A stretch of DNA of 64,000 nucleotides from Nitrosopumilaceae archaeon (GTDB lineage: Archaea; Thermoproteota; Nitrososphaeria; Nitrososphaerales; Nitrosopumilaceae), in the NCBI GenBank assembly GCA_035631875.1, contig DASQHX010000010.1:124001-188000 (forward strand), read 5' to 3'. Below the pieces are notes generated by a model that was not told where the DNA came from, searched no databases, and saw nothing but the letters and a program-made list of their open reading frames with translations. Within the stretch, counting starts at the first letter, position 1, and every line of letters starts with the position of its first letter. The position numbers and the translations under genes are program-made. Positions 8,783-17,585 of the stretch are shown here, piece after piece.

Positions 8783-9229
8783 CTAATGAATTACGGTAAC
8801 TGGACATGTAGCATGTTCAGAAACATATCTTGCGGTGCTGCCAATTCTTTTGATTGCTGCAAGACCTTTCATGCGTCTGCTACCCATTATTATAAGATCA
8901 GTTTTATTTTTCTTGGCTTGTTTTAAAATTGCGTTAGAAACATCATCATGAACTATTTTGTAAGATGCCTTTGAGCCCTCTTCACGGCATTTTGCTGTCA
9001 CCTTACTAAGATCTTTTTCTCCTTGAGTTGTTAGCTCTTTTACAATTTTTTGATAATTAGTAGCCATCGCACCCACGTATATTGAATCATTAATAGGATA
9101 ATAGAGTGGAACGACCATTAAAATATTCAGTGTTGCGTTAAAATTTCGCGCAATTTCTTTTCCCAACTCTAGCGCTTTTTTTGACATTGGTGATCCCTCG
9201 TATGGAACCAGAATATTTTGAATCATCAT
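8783..9229 (-). CDS. Universal stress protein (UspA family)
   Basis: A 148-residue UspA-fold protein. The N-terminus IQNILVPYEGSPMSKKALEL is the family start, with Tyr in place of the usual Asp after the V-P. The ATP-binding region is LIIMGSRRMKGL followed by RIGSTARYVSEHATCPVTVIH. Because the Gly-Ser/Thr nucleotide motif is kept, it probably binds ATP. Two Met codons open the frame; the second at 9226 is equally plausible. Usp proteins assist under stress, but the specific role is unknown. Confidence 0.88.
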   Translation of the reverse strand: MMIQNILVPYEGSPMSKKALELGKEIARNFNATLNILMVVPLYYPINDSIYVGAMATNYQKIVKELTTQGEKDLSKVTAKCREEGSKASYKIVHDDVSNAILKQAKKNKTDLIIMGSRRMKGLAAIKRIGSTARYVSEHATCPVTVIH

Positions 9230-9315
9230 TCTATAACATTACCATTAATCATCTCTTCTTAATGCTGATTTTATAAGGTTCCGCTTAAAAATAAACCAAT
9301 GAAGAAATAAATGTT

Positions 9316-9624
9316 CTAGTTTGTATTTTGGTTGATTTTCGTTAGTTCATCGTATTCTTCTTGCGGTGTTTTTTTAATAGATTTCATTCCAGGTTTATTT
9401 CTTGGTTTTGATCTTACCATGCAGTTACAACAATTACAGTACAGATCTACCGTGTCAGCGGTTACTGGGTTTTCTTCTCTGTCATGACATCCTTGCCTTG
9501 TGATAAAGACTCCACAAATCTGACATCGTACTTGACCTGACAAATAACGACTTGTCCCATCCCTTGGTTTTCTAATCTTATACTCTTTACAAACACCTTT
9601 ACAGATACCGCTGTCCTTTTCCAC
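9316..9624 (-). CDS. Cys-rich zinc-ribbon protein
   Basis: A 102-residue protein with many Cys residues: ICKGVCKEY near the N-terminus, VRCQICGVF in the middle, GCHDR, then LYCNCCNC. This is enough for two zinc sites of the ribbon type. The remainder is basic (RSKPRNKPG), consistent with nucleic-acid contact. I do not recognise a named family. It lies directly downstream of gatB (54 bases between) on the same strand and could be the last member of the aspS-gatCAB transcript. Confidence 0.65.
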   Translation of the reverse strand: MEKDSGICKGVCKEYKIRKPRDGTSRYLSGQVRCQICGVFITRQGCHDREENPVTADTVDLYCNCCNCMVRSKPRNKPGMKSIKKTPQEEYDELTKINQNTN

Positions 9625-9677
9625 GATTAATTCTCAACAAAGATGAATAAATTTCCATCCATCTATTAAAAAATGCG

Positions 9678-11087
9678 TTATTGTGAATCTAGTTTTTTCT
9701 TGATCATATCAAGAGTAAGTGAGGGATTGGCCTTACCTTTTGTCTTTCTCATCACTTTGCCTACAAGGTAGTTAATTGTATCAGGGTTTTGTTTTGCTTC
9801 AGATACAGCTTTTTGTTCTTCAGTAAAAACTTCGTCTATTGCTTTTACTAGTGATGACTCGTCATCAACATTGCCCAAGTCAAGGCTAGAAATTATTTCT
9901 GAAACAGGTTTCCCTGTCTTTAATATTTCCTGTAAAGCAGTTTTTCCAGAAACTCTTGTAATTTTGTTGTTCAATATGGAATCAGCCAAATCAGATAGAT
10001 GTTTTGGAGTGAGTTTGAGTTGTTCTCGTTGTTCTTTAGTATCAGCAAAGCCTTTGAGATCTGTAGTTATGAGATTTGCAATTTCTTTAGCATTTTTTTC
10101 TGTATGAGATTGTTCAAATAAATCAGAATAAAATTTGTCAGAAGATAGGACTTCGGCAACTTGAGCTGGGATTCCATATTTGTTTATGTATCTCACTTTT
10201 TTGGACATGATGCTTTCTGGCATTGTTTTTTTCAAGTTGTCAAGTAGTGATTTTTCAATTATTATTCTTGGAATATCTTCTTCTGGAAAATAACGGTAAT
10301 CTTGCTCTTCTTCTTTTAATCTAGATGATACAGTAATTTTTCTTGCTTCGTCCCAATGTCTTGTTTCTGCAGGAATTGGTATTCCTCTTTCTGCCAAGCT
10401 TTGCTGTCTTGTTATCTCAAAGTGAAGTGCCTTTTCTATATCACGAAATGAGCCTACGTTTTTAATTTCCACCCTTTCTCCTTTTTCAATTGAAATGTTG
10501 CCATCAACTCTAAAGGCGCCCTCTAGAGACGGATCTGCTACACCTAGATTTTCTACCAAATCAGCTAGAATGTTTAAAAAGATTCTAACTTGTTTGGGAT
10601 TTTCAAAATCAGGTTCAGTTACCATTTCAACAAGTGGAGTTCCTGCCCTGTTGTAGTCAACCAAAGTAATCTGTGTTTTCTCTGAGCTTCCACTATATAC
10701 CAGTCTGCCAGGATCCTCTTCTAGCTGTATTCTTCTGATTTTAATTTCCCTGTCCTCGATTACAATCATTCCATCATAACCAATACTTGTTGGACCATAT
10801 GCGTTATACTGGGTAATCTGGAAATTTTTTGGAAGATCAGGATAGAAATAATTTTTTCTGAAAAATCCAATCTTTGGAGGTATTTTGCATCCTAGTGCGA
10901 TAGACAGCAAGGCTGCTTTTTCAACAGCTTTTTTATTCAAAATAGGCAATGAGCCTGGCAGCCCCATACATACTGGACAAATGTTGGAGTTTGGCTCAAA
11001 ACTCCTATAGTCTGCCTTGCAAGAACAGAATAGCTTACTTTCAAGTTTTGTAAGCTGACAATGAATCTCTAATCCTATCTTTGTCAA
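9678..11087 (-). CDS. gatB: Asp-tRNA(Asn)/Glu-tRNA(Gln) amidotransferase subunit B
   Basis: GatB activates the tRNA-bound Asp or Glu with ATP and receives ammonia from GatA. The 469-residue sequence starts KIGLEIHCQLTKLESKLFC and has the zinc-site cysteines (FCSCKAD...CPVC), the cradle motif PGSLPILN and the HFEITRQ segment. A C-terminal YqeY-like tail ending LVGKVMRKTKGKANP contacts tRNA. It overlaps gatA by 4 bases (ATGA). Since archaea usually make Gln-tRNA with GatDE, this enzyme probably serves Asn-tRNA, in line with the linked aspS. Confidence 0.95.
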   Translation of the reverse strand: MTKIGLEIHCQLTKLESKLFCSCKADYRSFEPNSNICPVCMGLPGSLPILNKKAVEKAALLSIALGCKIPPKIGFFRKNYFYPDLPKNFQITQYNAYGPTSIGYDGMIVIEDREIKIRRIQLEEDPGRLVYSGSSEKTQITLVDYNRAGTPLVEMVTEPDFENPKQVRIFLNILADLVENLGVADPSLEGAFRVDGNISIEKGERVEIKNVGSFRDIEKALHFEITRQQSLAERGIPIPAETRHWDEARKITVSSRLKEEEQDYRYFPEEDIPRIIIEKSLLDNLKKTMPESIMSKKVRYINKYGIPAQVAEVLSSDKFYSDLFEQSHTEKNAKEIANLITTDLKGFADTKEQREQLKLTPKHLSDLADSILNNKITRVSGKTALQEILKTGKPVSEIISSLDLGNVDDESSLVKAIDEVFTEEQKAVSEAKQNPDTINYLVGKVMRKTKGKANPSLTLDMIKKKLDSQ

Positions 11088-12529
11088 ATTGGCACCTCAG
11101 GAAGGTTTGTTGTTTTCTGTAATGCATAAGCTGATTGTAATAGCTGCTTCTCTTGAAGAGAATTTGCAAAGAGTTGAATTCCTATAGGCAATCCATTTGA
11201 CATTGCAAATGGAACAGAAATAGCGGGGATTCCAGAAAGATTTGCAATTATTGTATTAATATCAAGCAAGTAAATCTTCAACGGATCATCAATTTTTTCG
11301 CCAATCTTAAATGGCAGAATTGGCATTGTGGGAGCTAAAAGAAGATCTACTTTTTTAAAGGAGTCAGTAAGTTGTGATTTAATTAGGCTTCTAACTTTTT
11401 GTGCTTTTTGATAATATTTTCCGTAATACCCAGCTGAAAGCACAAATGTTCCAAGCAGCATCCTTCTTGTGACTTCAGGTCCAAGATTGCTTCGTACTTT
11501 GGAAATGTATGAGTTATACTCGTATCCTTCTACACTAAAATCAAAACCGTACCGCAGATTATCAAATCGTGCAAGGTTACTGCTTGCTTCTGCAGATGCC
11601 AAAGTGTAATATGCAGCAACAGAATGTTGTGCTGAATCAAGCGAGATTGGAATACATTCTGCACCAAGTTTTTCAAATGTAGATACGGCGTGTTTTGTAG
11701 CTGATTGGACATCTTTGTCTACTCCCTCGCCAACCATCTCTGAAATTATTCCAATTTTTTTACCTGATACACCTACATCAATATCCTCAGTATAATCAGG
11801 CGTTCCATTTTCAATTGTAGTATTATCATGAGAGTCACGCCCTGCAATAATATTCAAAATAAATGCAACATCTTTGACAGTTCGCGCAAGTGGACCTATC
11901 TGCTCAATACTGTTTGCAAATGATACCAAACCATATCTGCTAATTAGTCCATATGTCGGTTTTAGGCCAACCACAGAACAAAAACTAGCCGGGCTTCTCA
12001 CAGAACCACCAGTATCAGACCCAAGTGATGCAATACACTCAAATGCACTAACAGAAACACCGCTTCCACCTGATGAGCCTCCTGGCACATAATCTGTATT
12101 CCATGGATTTCGGCTAGGGCCAAAATAGCTATATTCTGTTGTAGAGCCCATAGCAAATTCATCCAAATTTGCCTTACCAATAATTATTGCATCTTTTGAT
12201 TTTAATTTTGAAACAACGGTAGCGTCATATGGTGCAACAAAGTCTTCAAGCATTTTTGACGCGCATGTTGTTTTCATACCTTTTGTACAAATATTATCTT
12301 TAATTGAAATCGGCATGCCAAAACATAAGCCAACTTTTTCTTTTGCTCTGATTTTTTTATCTATCTGTTTTGCTTGTTCTATTGCATTTTCATTTATTGA
12401 TATAAACGCATGAAGGTTTTTTTCTACCTTGTTTATTCTCTCTAGTGTTTTTGCAACAAACTCCTCAGAAGAGGATTCGCCATCTCGTAATTTTTGTATA
12501 TATTGAGCTATAGAAATTGCAAGTGTCAT
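11084..12529 (-). CDS. gatA: Asp-tRNA(Asn)/Glu-tRNA(Gln) amidotransferase subunit A
   Basis: GatA is the amidase that frees ammonia from glutamine or asparagine. The Ser-cisSer-Lys triad is visible: Lys in MPISIKDNICTKG, then the signature GGSSGGSGVSVSA and SDTGGSVRSPASF. I start it at the ATG at 12529 (MTLAISIAQYIQ), one base after the gatC stop, rather than the upstream TTG at 12556, which would overlap gatC by 26 bases. That gives 481 residues, normal for GatA. It overlaps gatB by 4 bases. Confidence 0.95.
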   Translation of the reverse strand: MTLAISIAQYIQKLRDGESSSEEFVAKTLERINKVEKNLHAFISINENAIEQAKQIDKKIRAKEKVGLCFGMPISIKDNICTKGMKTTCASKMLEDFVAPYDATVVSKLKSKDAIIIGKANLDEFAMGSTTEYSYFGPSRNPWNTDYVPGGSSGGSGVSVSAFECIASLGSDTGGSVRSPASFCSVVGLKPTYGLISRYGLVSFANSIEQIGPLARTVKDVAFILNIIAGRDSHDNTTIENGTPDYTEDIDVGVSGKKIGIISEMVGEGVDKDVQSATKHAVSTFEKLGAECIPISLDSAQHSVAAYYTLASAEASSNLARFDNLRYGFDFSVEGYEYNSYISKVRSNLGPEVTRRMLLGTFVLSAGYYGKYYQKAQKVRSLIKSQLTDSFKKVDLLLAPTMPILPFKIGEKIDDPLKIYLLDINTIIANLSGIPAISVPFAMSNGLPIGIQLFANSLQEKQLLQSAYALQKTTNLPEVPI

Positions 12530-12530
12530 C

Positions 12531-12797
12531 TTAAACCATCTTTGGAGCCCTAACAAAATTTTCTCTAGTCTTTTTTAATTTTTCAATAAGATTCTCTCCA
12601 TATGGCACAAATTTATCTTCACGTAGATCATCAAGTGTTAATTCTTGTCTAAGTAAATCCTCTGTAGTAATCTCCACTTTATCCAAGCGTTCAAAATAAT
12701 TCAAAATCTGTTCTACTTGTAAAATATATTTTTGTGGATCTCTAATCTCTATTTTTATTAAATCACTAAGGTGTTCTATTTCTTTTTTATCTACCAT
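12531..12797 (-). CDS. gatC: Asp-tRNA(Asn)/Glu-tRNA(Gln) amidotransferase subunit C
   Basis: An 88-residue GatC, the small belt subunit that stabilises GatA-GatB. The N-terminal helix IEHLSDLIKIEI and the middle QVEQILNYFERLDKVEI match the family, and the end FVRAPKMV is the usual GatC tail. It lies 8 bases after aspS and one base before gatA, so translation of the four genes is likely coupled. Confidence 0.9.
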   Translation of the reverse strand: MVDKKEIEHLSDLIKIEIRDPQKYILQVEQILNYFERLDKVEITTEDLLRQELTLDDLREDKFVPYGENLIEKLKKTRENFVRAPKMV

Positions 12798-12805
12798 TAT
12801 TTTCC

Positions 12806-14119
12806 CTACGGTGTGAGTCTATCCACGTCTCTTGGATAAAATGTTACATCTCTAATATTTTCTGTCCCTGTTAGTGCCATCATCAATCTTTCAAGACCAA
12901 TTCCACATCCTGCATGAGGCGGAACACCATAATCAAATACTCTAAGATGATAATCAAATGGGTCAAGCTTGAACCCTTTGTTTTTCATTCTTTCCTCAAG
13001 ATCAGATCTTTTTTCGATTCTGGTACTACCAGATGAGAGCTCCAAGTCACCATACATGAAATCAAATGATTCAGATAGTTTATGGTCATCTGCTTTTGCT
13101 TTCACATAAAATGGCTTTGGACCCAATGGCCAATCCTTTATAAAATAAAATCCTGTAATGTTGAGTTTTTTCAGATTAGATGCATACAGATCGTCTCCCC
13201 ACTCAGTAGTTATTCCAGCTTTTTGCATCTTTTCAATTAGCTCAGAATATGTATACTGTGGGATAGAATCAGAAATTTCAGGAGTTTGAAATTTAACATC
13301 AGAATTTAATTTTTCATTATAATCTTGTATTACCAGTACGACTCGTTTTACTATATTTTCAATGTGTCTCATAATATCGTTGTAATCTGCAAATGCTTCT
13401 TCTAGATCTATTGAAATAGCCTCAGAGAGATGTCTGTTTGTTCTAGAAGGTTCAGCTCTAAAAATAGGAGCAATTTCAAAAACTTTCTCAAAGCTCATTG
13501 TCAACTGTTCTTTGTAAAGTTGTGGGCTTTGGGCAAGAAATGCTTCTTTGTTATAGTAAAATATTGGAAATAGTGCAGCACCTCCTTCGGTAGCTGTAGC
13601 AATCATTTTTGGTGTATTTACTTCTACAAACTCTTTTTCATACAGATAATCACGGATGGATTTTAAAACTAGACTTCGTGCCTTGAAAACATGTTGTAAA
13701 ATACTTCTTCGGAGATCTACTGCACGTATTTCTAAACGAGTATCAATGTTGGCAACAGTTTTTGCTTGTGATGTAAAAGGTGCAATCTTTTCTGCTTGAG
13801 AAAAAACTTTCATTTCAAGAGGACTAATCTCTGCGCCATGTGGAGCCTTGTTTGAGGGTTTGATTGTTCCTTTTATGGCAATACTTGACTGTTCTTTTAG
13901 CTTTACAATTTCTTGCCGTAATTCTTCTCTAGAATCACCTTTCTTAGCAGTAATTTGAATATCCCCATTTTTGTCAGTAATCATCATAAAAATGAGATTT
14001 CCGTGGTCTCTCACACTAGATACCCAACCCATCACAATTACTTCTTTTCCTTCCATGGAGGGATTAATTTCGTTTGAATAAATCGTTCTACGCCAAATTC
14101 CAAGATTATTGTCTGTCAA
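12806..14119 (-). CDS. aspS: Aspartate--tRNA(Asp/Asn) ligase, probably non-discriminating
   Basis: A 437-residue class IIb AspRS. The N-terminal OB-fold anticodon domain contains MGWVSSVRDHG. The catalytic core shows QSPQLYKEQL (flipping-loop Lys), motif 2 FRAEPSRTNRHLSE and motif 3 GIGLERLMMAL, ending FYPRDVDRLTP. TTG at 14119 is the start; the upstream ATG is out of frame. From memory, archaeal AspRS specificity depends on residues equivalent to Thermococcus W26 and K85. Here these are Ser34 and Pro93, and Pro is the non-discriminating form. Linkage to gatCAB supports mischarging of tRNA(Asn). A second AspRS-like gene is at 60047. Confidence 0.88.
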   Translation of the reverse strand: MTDNNLGIWRRTIYSNEINPSMEGKEVIVMGWVSSVRDHGNLIFMMITDKNGDIQITAKKGDSREELRQEIVKLKEQSSIAIKGTIKPSNKAPHGAEISPLEMKVFSQAEKIAPFTSQAKTVANIDTRLEIRAVDLRRSILQHVFKARSLVLKSIRDYLYEKEFVEVNTPKMIATATEGGAALFPIFYYNKEAFLAQSPQLYKEQLTMSFEKVFEIAPIFRAEPSRTNRHLSEAISIDLEEAFADYNDIMRHIENIVKRVVLVIQDYNEKLNSDVKFQTPEISDSIPQYTYSELIEKMQKAGITTEWGDDLYASNLKKLNITGFYFIKDWPLGPKPFYVKAKADDHKLSESFDFMYGDLELSSGSTRIEKRSDLEERMKNKGFKLDPFDYHLRVFDYGVPPHAGCGIGLERLMMALTGTENIRDVTFYPRDVDRLTP

Positions 14120-14207
14120 ACCTTTTCATCAAATCTGTTCTACTTAGTGTTAATTTATGTTTTGAATACCACATTCATGTAATTCTCAATTAGATGCAAG
14201 CATTAAA

Positions 14208-14275
14208 GGGGATAAAAAGTGGTTCTTGTTGAGAGTTTATCCCACAAGTTAAACCACATACCTGTGTCGGGTATG
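14208..14275. promoter_or_regulatory. Pseudoknot-capable RNA element upstream of aspS
   Basis: Three complementary sets interlock. GGGATAA (14209-14215) pairs with TTATCCC (14237-14243). GTGGTTCTTGT (14219-14229) pairs with ACAAG (14244-14248) plus AACCAC (14252-14257), with a TTA bulge. The two helices cross, as in an H-type pseudoknot. A separate hairpin CATACC/GGTATG spans 14257-14275. On the minus strand a TATA-like GATATATC at 14279-14286 would place a transcript start near 14254, right at the first helix. Strand and function are unproven. It could be a leader of aspS or a small RNA. Confidence 0.45.
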
Positions 14276-14338
14276 CTGATATATCTTGATGCAGATTAAA
14301 AAAGAGTTGTCAATATTTTTTGTGACAAAAACCTGGTT

Positions 14339-14851
14339 TCAAACTTTGATAATTCTGTTTTTTATAAGAAATGGAATCATGGAATTAGAGGATATTATGA
14401 TAGATTCTGTTCCAACTGCATTATAACTTTTTGAATTTGAGATATTTTCTTTTTTAAAGTTTATAATTTTTTTACGCATCATGCGAAAAACAGCTTGACA
14501 TGCATCTTCACTAAATTTTACTTTGACACTAATATCATTTTTTATAATGTTAATTTCCAGATTCTCAAATAAAGACACATATTTTGTTACTATTTTTCCA
14601 TATCTTCTTGTAACTTCACCGTCTGCAATTAACAAGCCATTTTTTATAAGCGAATTAATTTTTCTATAAGAAGATGTTTGTGGTAATTTTGATGCACTTA
14701 TGATATCTAAAATTATACGTGGCTTGTTTGCAGTTATATTTAGAATTTTTTTCTTGTCTTCATCAGCATAAGAATGAAGAATTAAGGAAATTATGGATTT
14801 ATCTTTTATAGTAACTAATTTTGTGTGATTACCATACACTAATTTTTCCAT
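14339..14851 (-). CDS. Winged-helix transcriptional regulator (ArsR-like)
   Basis: A 170-residue protein with a helix-turn-helix at residues 45-85 (RIILDIISASKLPQTSSYRK, then INSLIKNGLLIADG, a wing and VTRRYGKIVTKY). The second half has strands (LEINIIKNDISVKVKF) and a helix with one Cys. No metal-binding Cys cluster is evident. Residue pattern and helix order resemble the regulator at 17233, suggesting one thaumarchaeal family. The inducing signal is unknown. It sits upstream of the pseudoknot element and aspS on the same strand. Confidence 0.7.
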   Translation of the reverse strand: MEKLVYGNHTKLVTIKDKSIISLILHSYADEDKKKILNITANKPRIILDIISASKLPQTSSYRKINSLIKNGLLIADGEVTRRYGKIVTKYVSLFENLEINIIKNDISVKVKFSEDACQAVFRMMRKKIINFKKENISNSKSYNAVGTESIIISSNSMIPFLIKNRIIKV

Positions 14852-14980
14852 GTTTGAACCATCTTGAATATCAAAATTAATAATATATGGACTTTGTGAT
14901 AGCAGGTCTGGTTTACATGTCTATTCTAATTTTAAATCGTCTTCAAAACCTCTATAAATTAAACAGAATTATGCATATTA

Positions 14981-15196
14981 TTGGCACTTACTAATAGGGA
15001 AAAATTGATCATTTCAATATCAAACGCCATTACCTTGTATTCACAAAAATTACAGGATGATACACTTCCTCAAAACCAATCAGTCATAGATTTTATTCTT
15101 AAAACCATTCCTGAAAGTTCAAGATCTGATTTATCAATGGAGTTAATTGATGATGTGTTTTCTTTTATTTCAAATTCTCACATGGAACTTTCATAA
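14981..15196 (+). CDS. Small conserved hypothetical protein
   Basis: A 71-residue helical protein starting with TTG at 14981. A TATA box (CTATAAATT near 14952-14960) lies about 25 bases upstream, which supports a leaderless start at this codon. Sequence such as REKLIISISNAITLYSQK and DLSMELIDDVFSFIS suggests three helices. No motif is recognisable. It precedes purP by 26 bases and could be co-transcribed with it. Confidence 0.55.
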   Translation: MALTNREKLIISISNAITLYSQKLQDDTLPQNQSVIDFILKTIPESSRSDLSMELIDDVFSFISNSHMELS

Positions 15197-15222
15197 AGAA
15201 CCGCCTATAAGGAAAATTACAG

Positions 15223-16248
15223 ATGACATCCATAGCTACACTTGGTTCTCATTGTGCATTACAGGTCTTAAAAGGAGCAAAAGATGAGGGATTTAAGACC
15301 ATACTTGTATGTGAAAAAAAACGTGAAAAACTTTATCGTAGATTTAAGTTCATAGACAAACTAATCCTAGTTGATACATTTTTAGAATTATCAGAACTAA
15401 AATGCTCTTCACAGCTAAAAGATGATGATGCAATAATAATCCCACATGGCACCCTTATTTCTCAAATGAATTCATCACAAATAGAATCAATTAAAATTCC
15501 AGTTTTTGGCAACAAATGGATACTCAGATGGGAATCAGATAGAAAAATGAAAGAAAAACTAATGGTGGAGTCAAATCTCAATGTTCCCAAGACAATCCCT
15601 AGTCCAAAAGACATCAGTACGCTAGTGATAGCAAAAAGACATGGAGCCGCTGGAGGCAAAGGGTATTTTTTGACTACAAGTGAAAAAGACTATAACAAAA
15701 AACGTGACAAGTTAATTGCTCAAGGCATTATCAAAGGAGACAGTGATCTATATCTCCAAGAATATGCATTTGGAGTATCCGCGTATCTTCAATATTTTTA
15801 TTCACCATTGACTGGAGAATTGGAATTTTTTGGAGTAGATAGAAGATATGAATCGGATATCGATGGACTTGGAAGAATTCCAGCACCACAGCAAATGGAT
15901 ATTGATTTGATTCCATCTTTTAATGTGATTGGAAACAGTCCAATAGTCTTAAGAGAATCACTTCTTGACGAAGTCTATTCAATGGGAGACCGGTTTGTAG
16001 ATACGGCAAAAAGACTAGTTGCCCCTGGAATGAATGGTCCGTTTTGTTTAGAAGGAGTTTATGATGATAATGGAAAATTTACCACATTCGAGTTTTCTGC
16101 ACGAATAGTTGCAGGTACCAATCTGTATGTAGACGGGTCACCGTATTCGACATTTCTTTATGATGAACCTATGAGCATGGGAAAAAGGATAGCTCGCGAA
16201 ATCAAGAAGGCTAAAAGTGACAATCAGCTTGCAAAAATAACAACCTAA
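15223..16248 (+). CDS. purP: FAICAR synthetase PurP (formate-dependent AICAR formyltransferase)
   Basis: A 341-residue ATP-grasp enzyme that formylates AICAR with formate and ATP in archaeal purine synthesis, replacing the folate-dependent PurH step. The N-terminus SIATLGSHCALQVLKGAKDEGF carries the conserved GSH/ALQ region. The ATP-grasp segments are KRHGAAGGKGYFL and LYLQEYAFGVSAYLQYF, and the metal-ligand end is FCLEGVYDD...FEFSARIVAGTN. Length is normal. ATG at 15223 follows a purine-rich AAGGAAAA. Confidence 0.92.
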   Translation: MTSIATLGSHCALQVLKGAKDEGFKTILVCEKKREKLYRRFKFIDKLILVDTFLELSELKCSSQLKDDDAIIIPHGTLISQMNSSQIESIKIPVFGNKWILRWESDRKMKEKLMVESNLNVPKTIPSPKDISTLVIAKRHGAAGGKGYFLTTSEKDYNKKRDKLIAQGIIKGDSDLYLQEYAFGVSAYLQYFYSPLTGELEFFGVDRRYESDIDGLGRIPAPQQMDIDLIPSFNVIGNSPIVLRESLLDEVYSMGDRFVDTAKRLVAPGMNGPFCLEGVYDDNGKFTTFEFSARIVAGTNLYVDGSPYSTFLYDEPMSMGKRIAREIKKAKSDNQLAKITT

Positions 16249-16274
16249 AACTTTTGTTTTTAATTGGAAAATAT

Positions 16275-17123
16275 TTATGAACCACCAAGTGTGACCACAA
16301 GATCTGTAACAAACCCAATACACAGACCGATAAAAATGCCAACCATCAGAACATCGTTTGTTGTATGTTTTCTTCCCGTATTGTACATTAACATAGAAAC
16401 GTAAATGAGTGCACCGCCTGCAATGGATAAGAACAATATGTATGCAATATTAGAGTTCCACAAACTACCAAGTATTGTACCGATAAATGTCGGTCCACCA
16501 CCAATTAGGCCTACCTTTGCAAGAAATTTGGCAGATGGCTTTGTTAGAAGGCCTGTAAGTGGACCTGCAATTCCAAATCCTTCAGTAGTATTATGAGCAC
16601 CAAATCCTATTATCAGAATTATTGCAAGTCCTATCTGTCCTGCAATATATGATTGACCAATAGCCAATCCTTCGCTAAAGTTATGAGAGCCAATTCCAAT
16701 TGCAATCATCATGGCAAGCTTGTATGCACTTGCATCGTGGAATACTTTGTGGAGATGGTCATCGCCGCTCTTGATATTTTCAAGAGATAAAATTTGTGGG
16801 AATTTTTTTGTCATTATCTTTGTTTCATAGTATACTAATCCAATAAGACCAATAGCAATTCCACCAAACATTGCAGCAAGATCAACTATTGCGTCTCCTG
16901 TACCTCCTTTTCCAGAAAATGCGTTAGTTGCTGCATTTGATGCAGTCTCATATGCATGACTAAAGACGTCAATTATTAAAAATACTAAAATTCCTAACGC
17001 AAGAGCATTAAGAAATCCCTTCTTTTTTGAACTAAGATTTTGTAATCTAGCAACTGGAAGACCAAGAAATATTGTGAACCCGGCTATGGCGCCCAAAAGT
17101 AAGAGCTGCCAGTAATCTATCAT
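16275..17123 (-). CDS. ZIP-family divalent metal transporter
   Basis: A 282-residue membrane protein with about eight hydrophobic segments. Two ZIP metal-site helices are clear: SHNFSEGLAIGQS and AHNTTEGFGIAGP (HNxxEG in both TM4 and TM5). ZIP proteins import Zn, Fe, Mn or related divalent ions down the gradient. Substrate is not readable. The promoter faces the regulator at 17233 and contains two copies of an 18-base palindromic site plus a 12-bp inverted repeat, implying metal-dependent repression. Confidence 0.9.
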   Translation of the reverse strand: MIDYWQLLLLGAIAGFTIFLGLPVARLQNLSSKKKGFLNALALGILVFLIIDVFSHAYETASNAATNAFSGKGGTGDAIVDLAAMFGGIAIGLIGLVYYETKIMTKKFPQILSLENIKSGDDHLHKVFHDASAYKLAMMIAIGIGSHNFSEGLAIGQSYIAGQIGLAIILIIGFGAHNTTEGFGIAGPLTGLLTKPSAKFLAKVGLIGGGPTFIGTILGSLWNSNIAYILFLSIAGGALIYVSMLMYNTGRKHTTNDVLMVGIFIGLCIGFVTDLVVTLGGS

Positions 17124-17130
17124 ACATCTT

Positions 17131-17223
17131 AGTTAGGACAAGCTAACTTTATTTAAACGAGAAACTCATTCTAAAATCTTAGAATGAGTTACATGTCACT
17201 TAAATAGTTAGGCTGTCCTAATT
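17131..17223. promoter_or_regulatory. Operator cluster between ZIP transporter and regulator genes
   Basis: Site 1, AGTTAGGACAAGCTAACT (17131-17148), has perfect AGTTAG/CTAACT arms. Site 2, AGTTAGGCTGTCCTAATT (17206-17223), contains the perfect TTAGG-N4-CCTAA palindrome. Reverse-complemented, site 2 matches site 1 at 15 of 18 positions. Between them lies AACTCATTCTAA-AATC-TTAGAATGAGTT (17163-17190), a perfect 12-bp inverted repeat. TTAGG...CCTAA resembles DtxR/MntR/SirR-type operators as I recall them. TTTAAA-like TATA elements for both genes lie between the sites. Confidence 0.65.
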
Positions 17224-17232
17224 GAAAAATCA

Positions 17233-17571
17233 TTGAGAAAAAGACATTCACTTTCGCAATTAAAAAAATATGATGTAAATCAAAAAATCATTGAAGCTCT
17301 AGCTGATGCGCAATCAAGAGTAATTTTGTTTTCCATAATCAAACAAGGAAAAACAGCAATGGAATTATCCGAAACACATAGAATTCCTCTTAGTTCAGTT
17401 TACAAAAAGATTTCAGATCTTGAAGATATTGCTCTTGTTAAAGTTGACAAATGGATATTATCAGACAATGGCAAGAAATTTAAAATTTACAAAAGCAGAA
17501 TAAGTAGAGCAGACGTAAGCATAAAAAAACCAGAACCCACAATTATTCTAACTCCAAATGATCAAAGATGA
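17233..17571 (+). CDS. Winged-helix transcriptional regulator
   Basis: A 112-residue protein with an HTH near residues 25-65 (RVILFSIIKQGKTAMELSET and IPLSSVYKKISDLEDIALVK), followed by a short wing and a basic tail. The TTG start at 17233 is 10 bases after an operator-like palindrome. It is divergent from the ZIP transporter and may autoregulate while controlling transport. No His/Cys metal cluster is evident, so it may not be the metal sensor itself. Confidence 0.7.
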   Translation: MRKRHSLSQLKKYDVNQKIIEALADAQSRVILFSIIKQGKTAMELSETHRIPLSSVYKKISDLEDIALVKVDKWILSDNGKKFKIYKSRISRADVSIKKPEPTIILTPNDQR

Positions 17572-17585
17572 TAGTTTGAATAACT

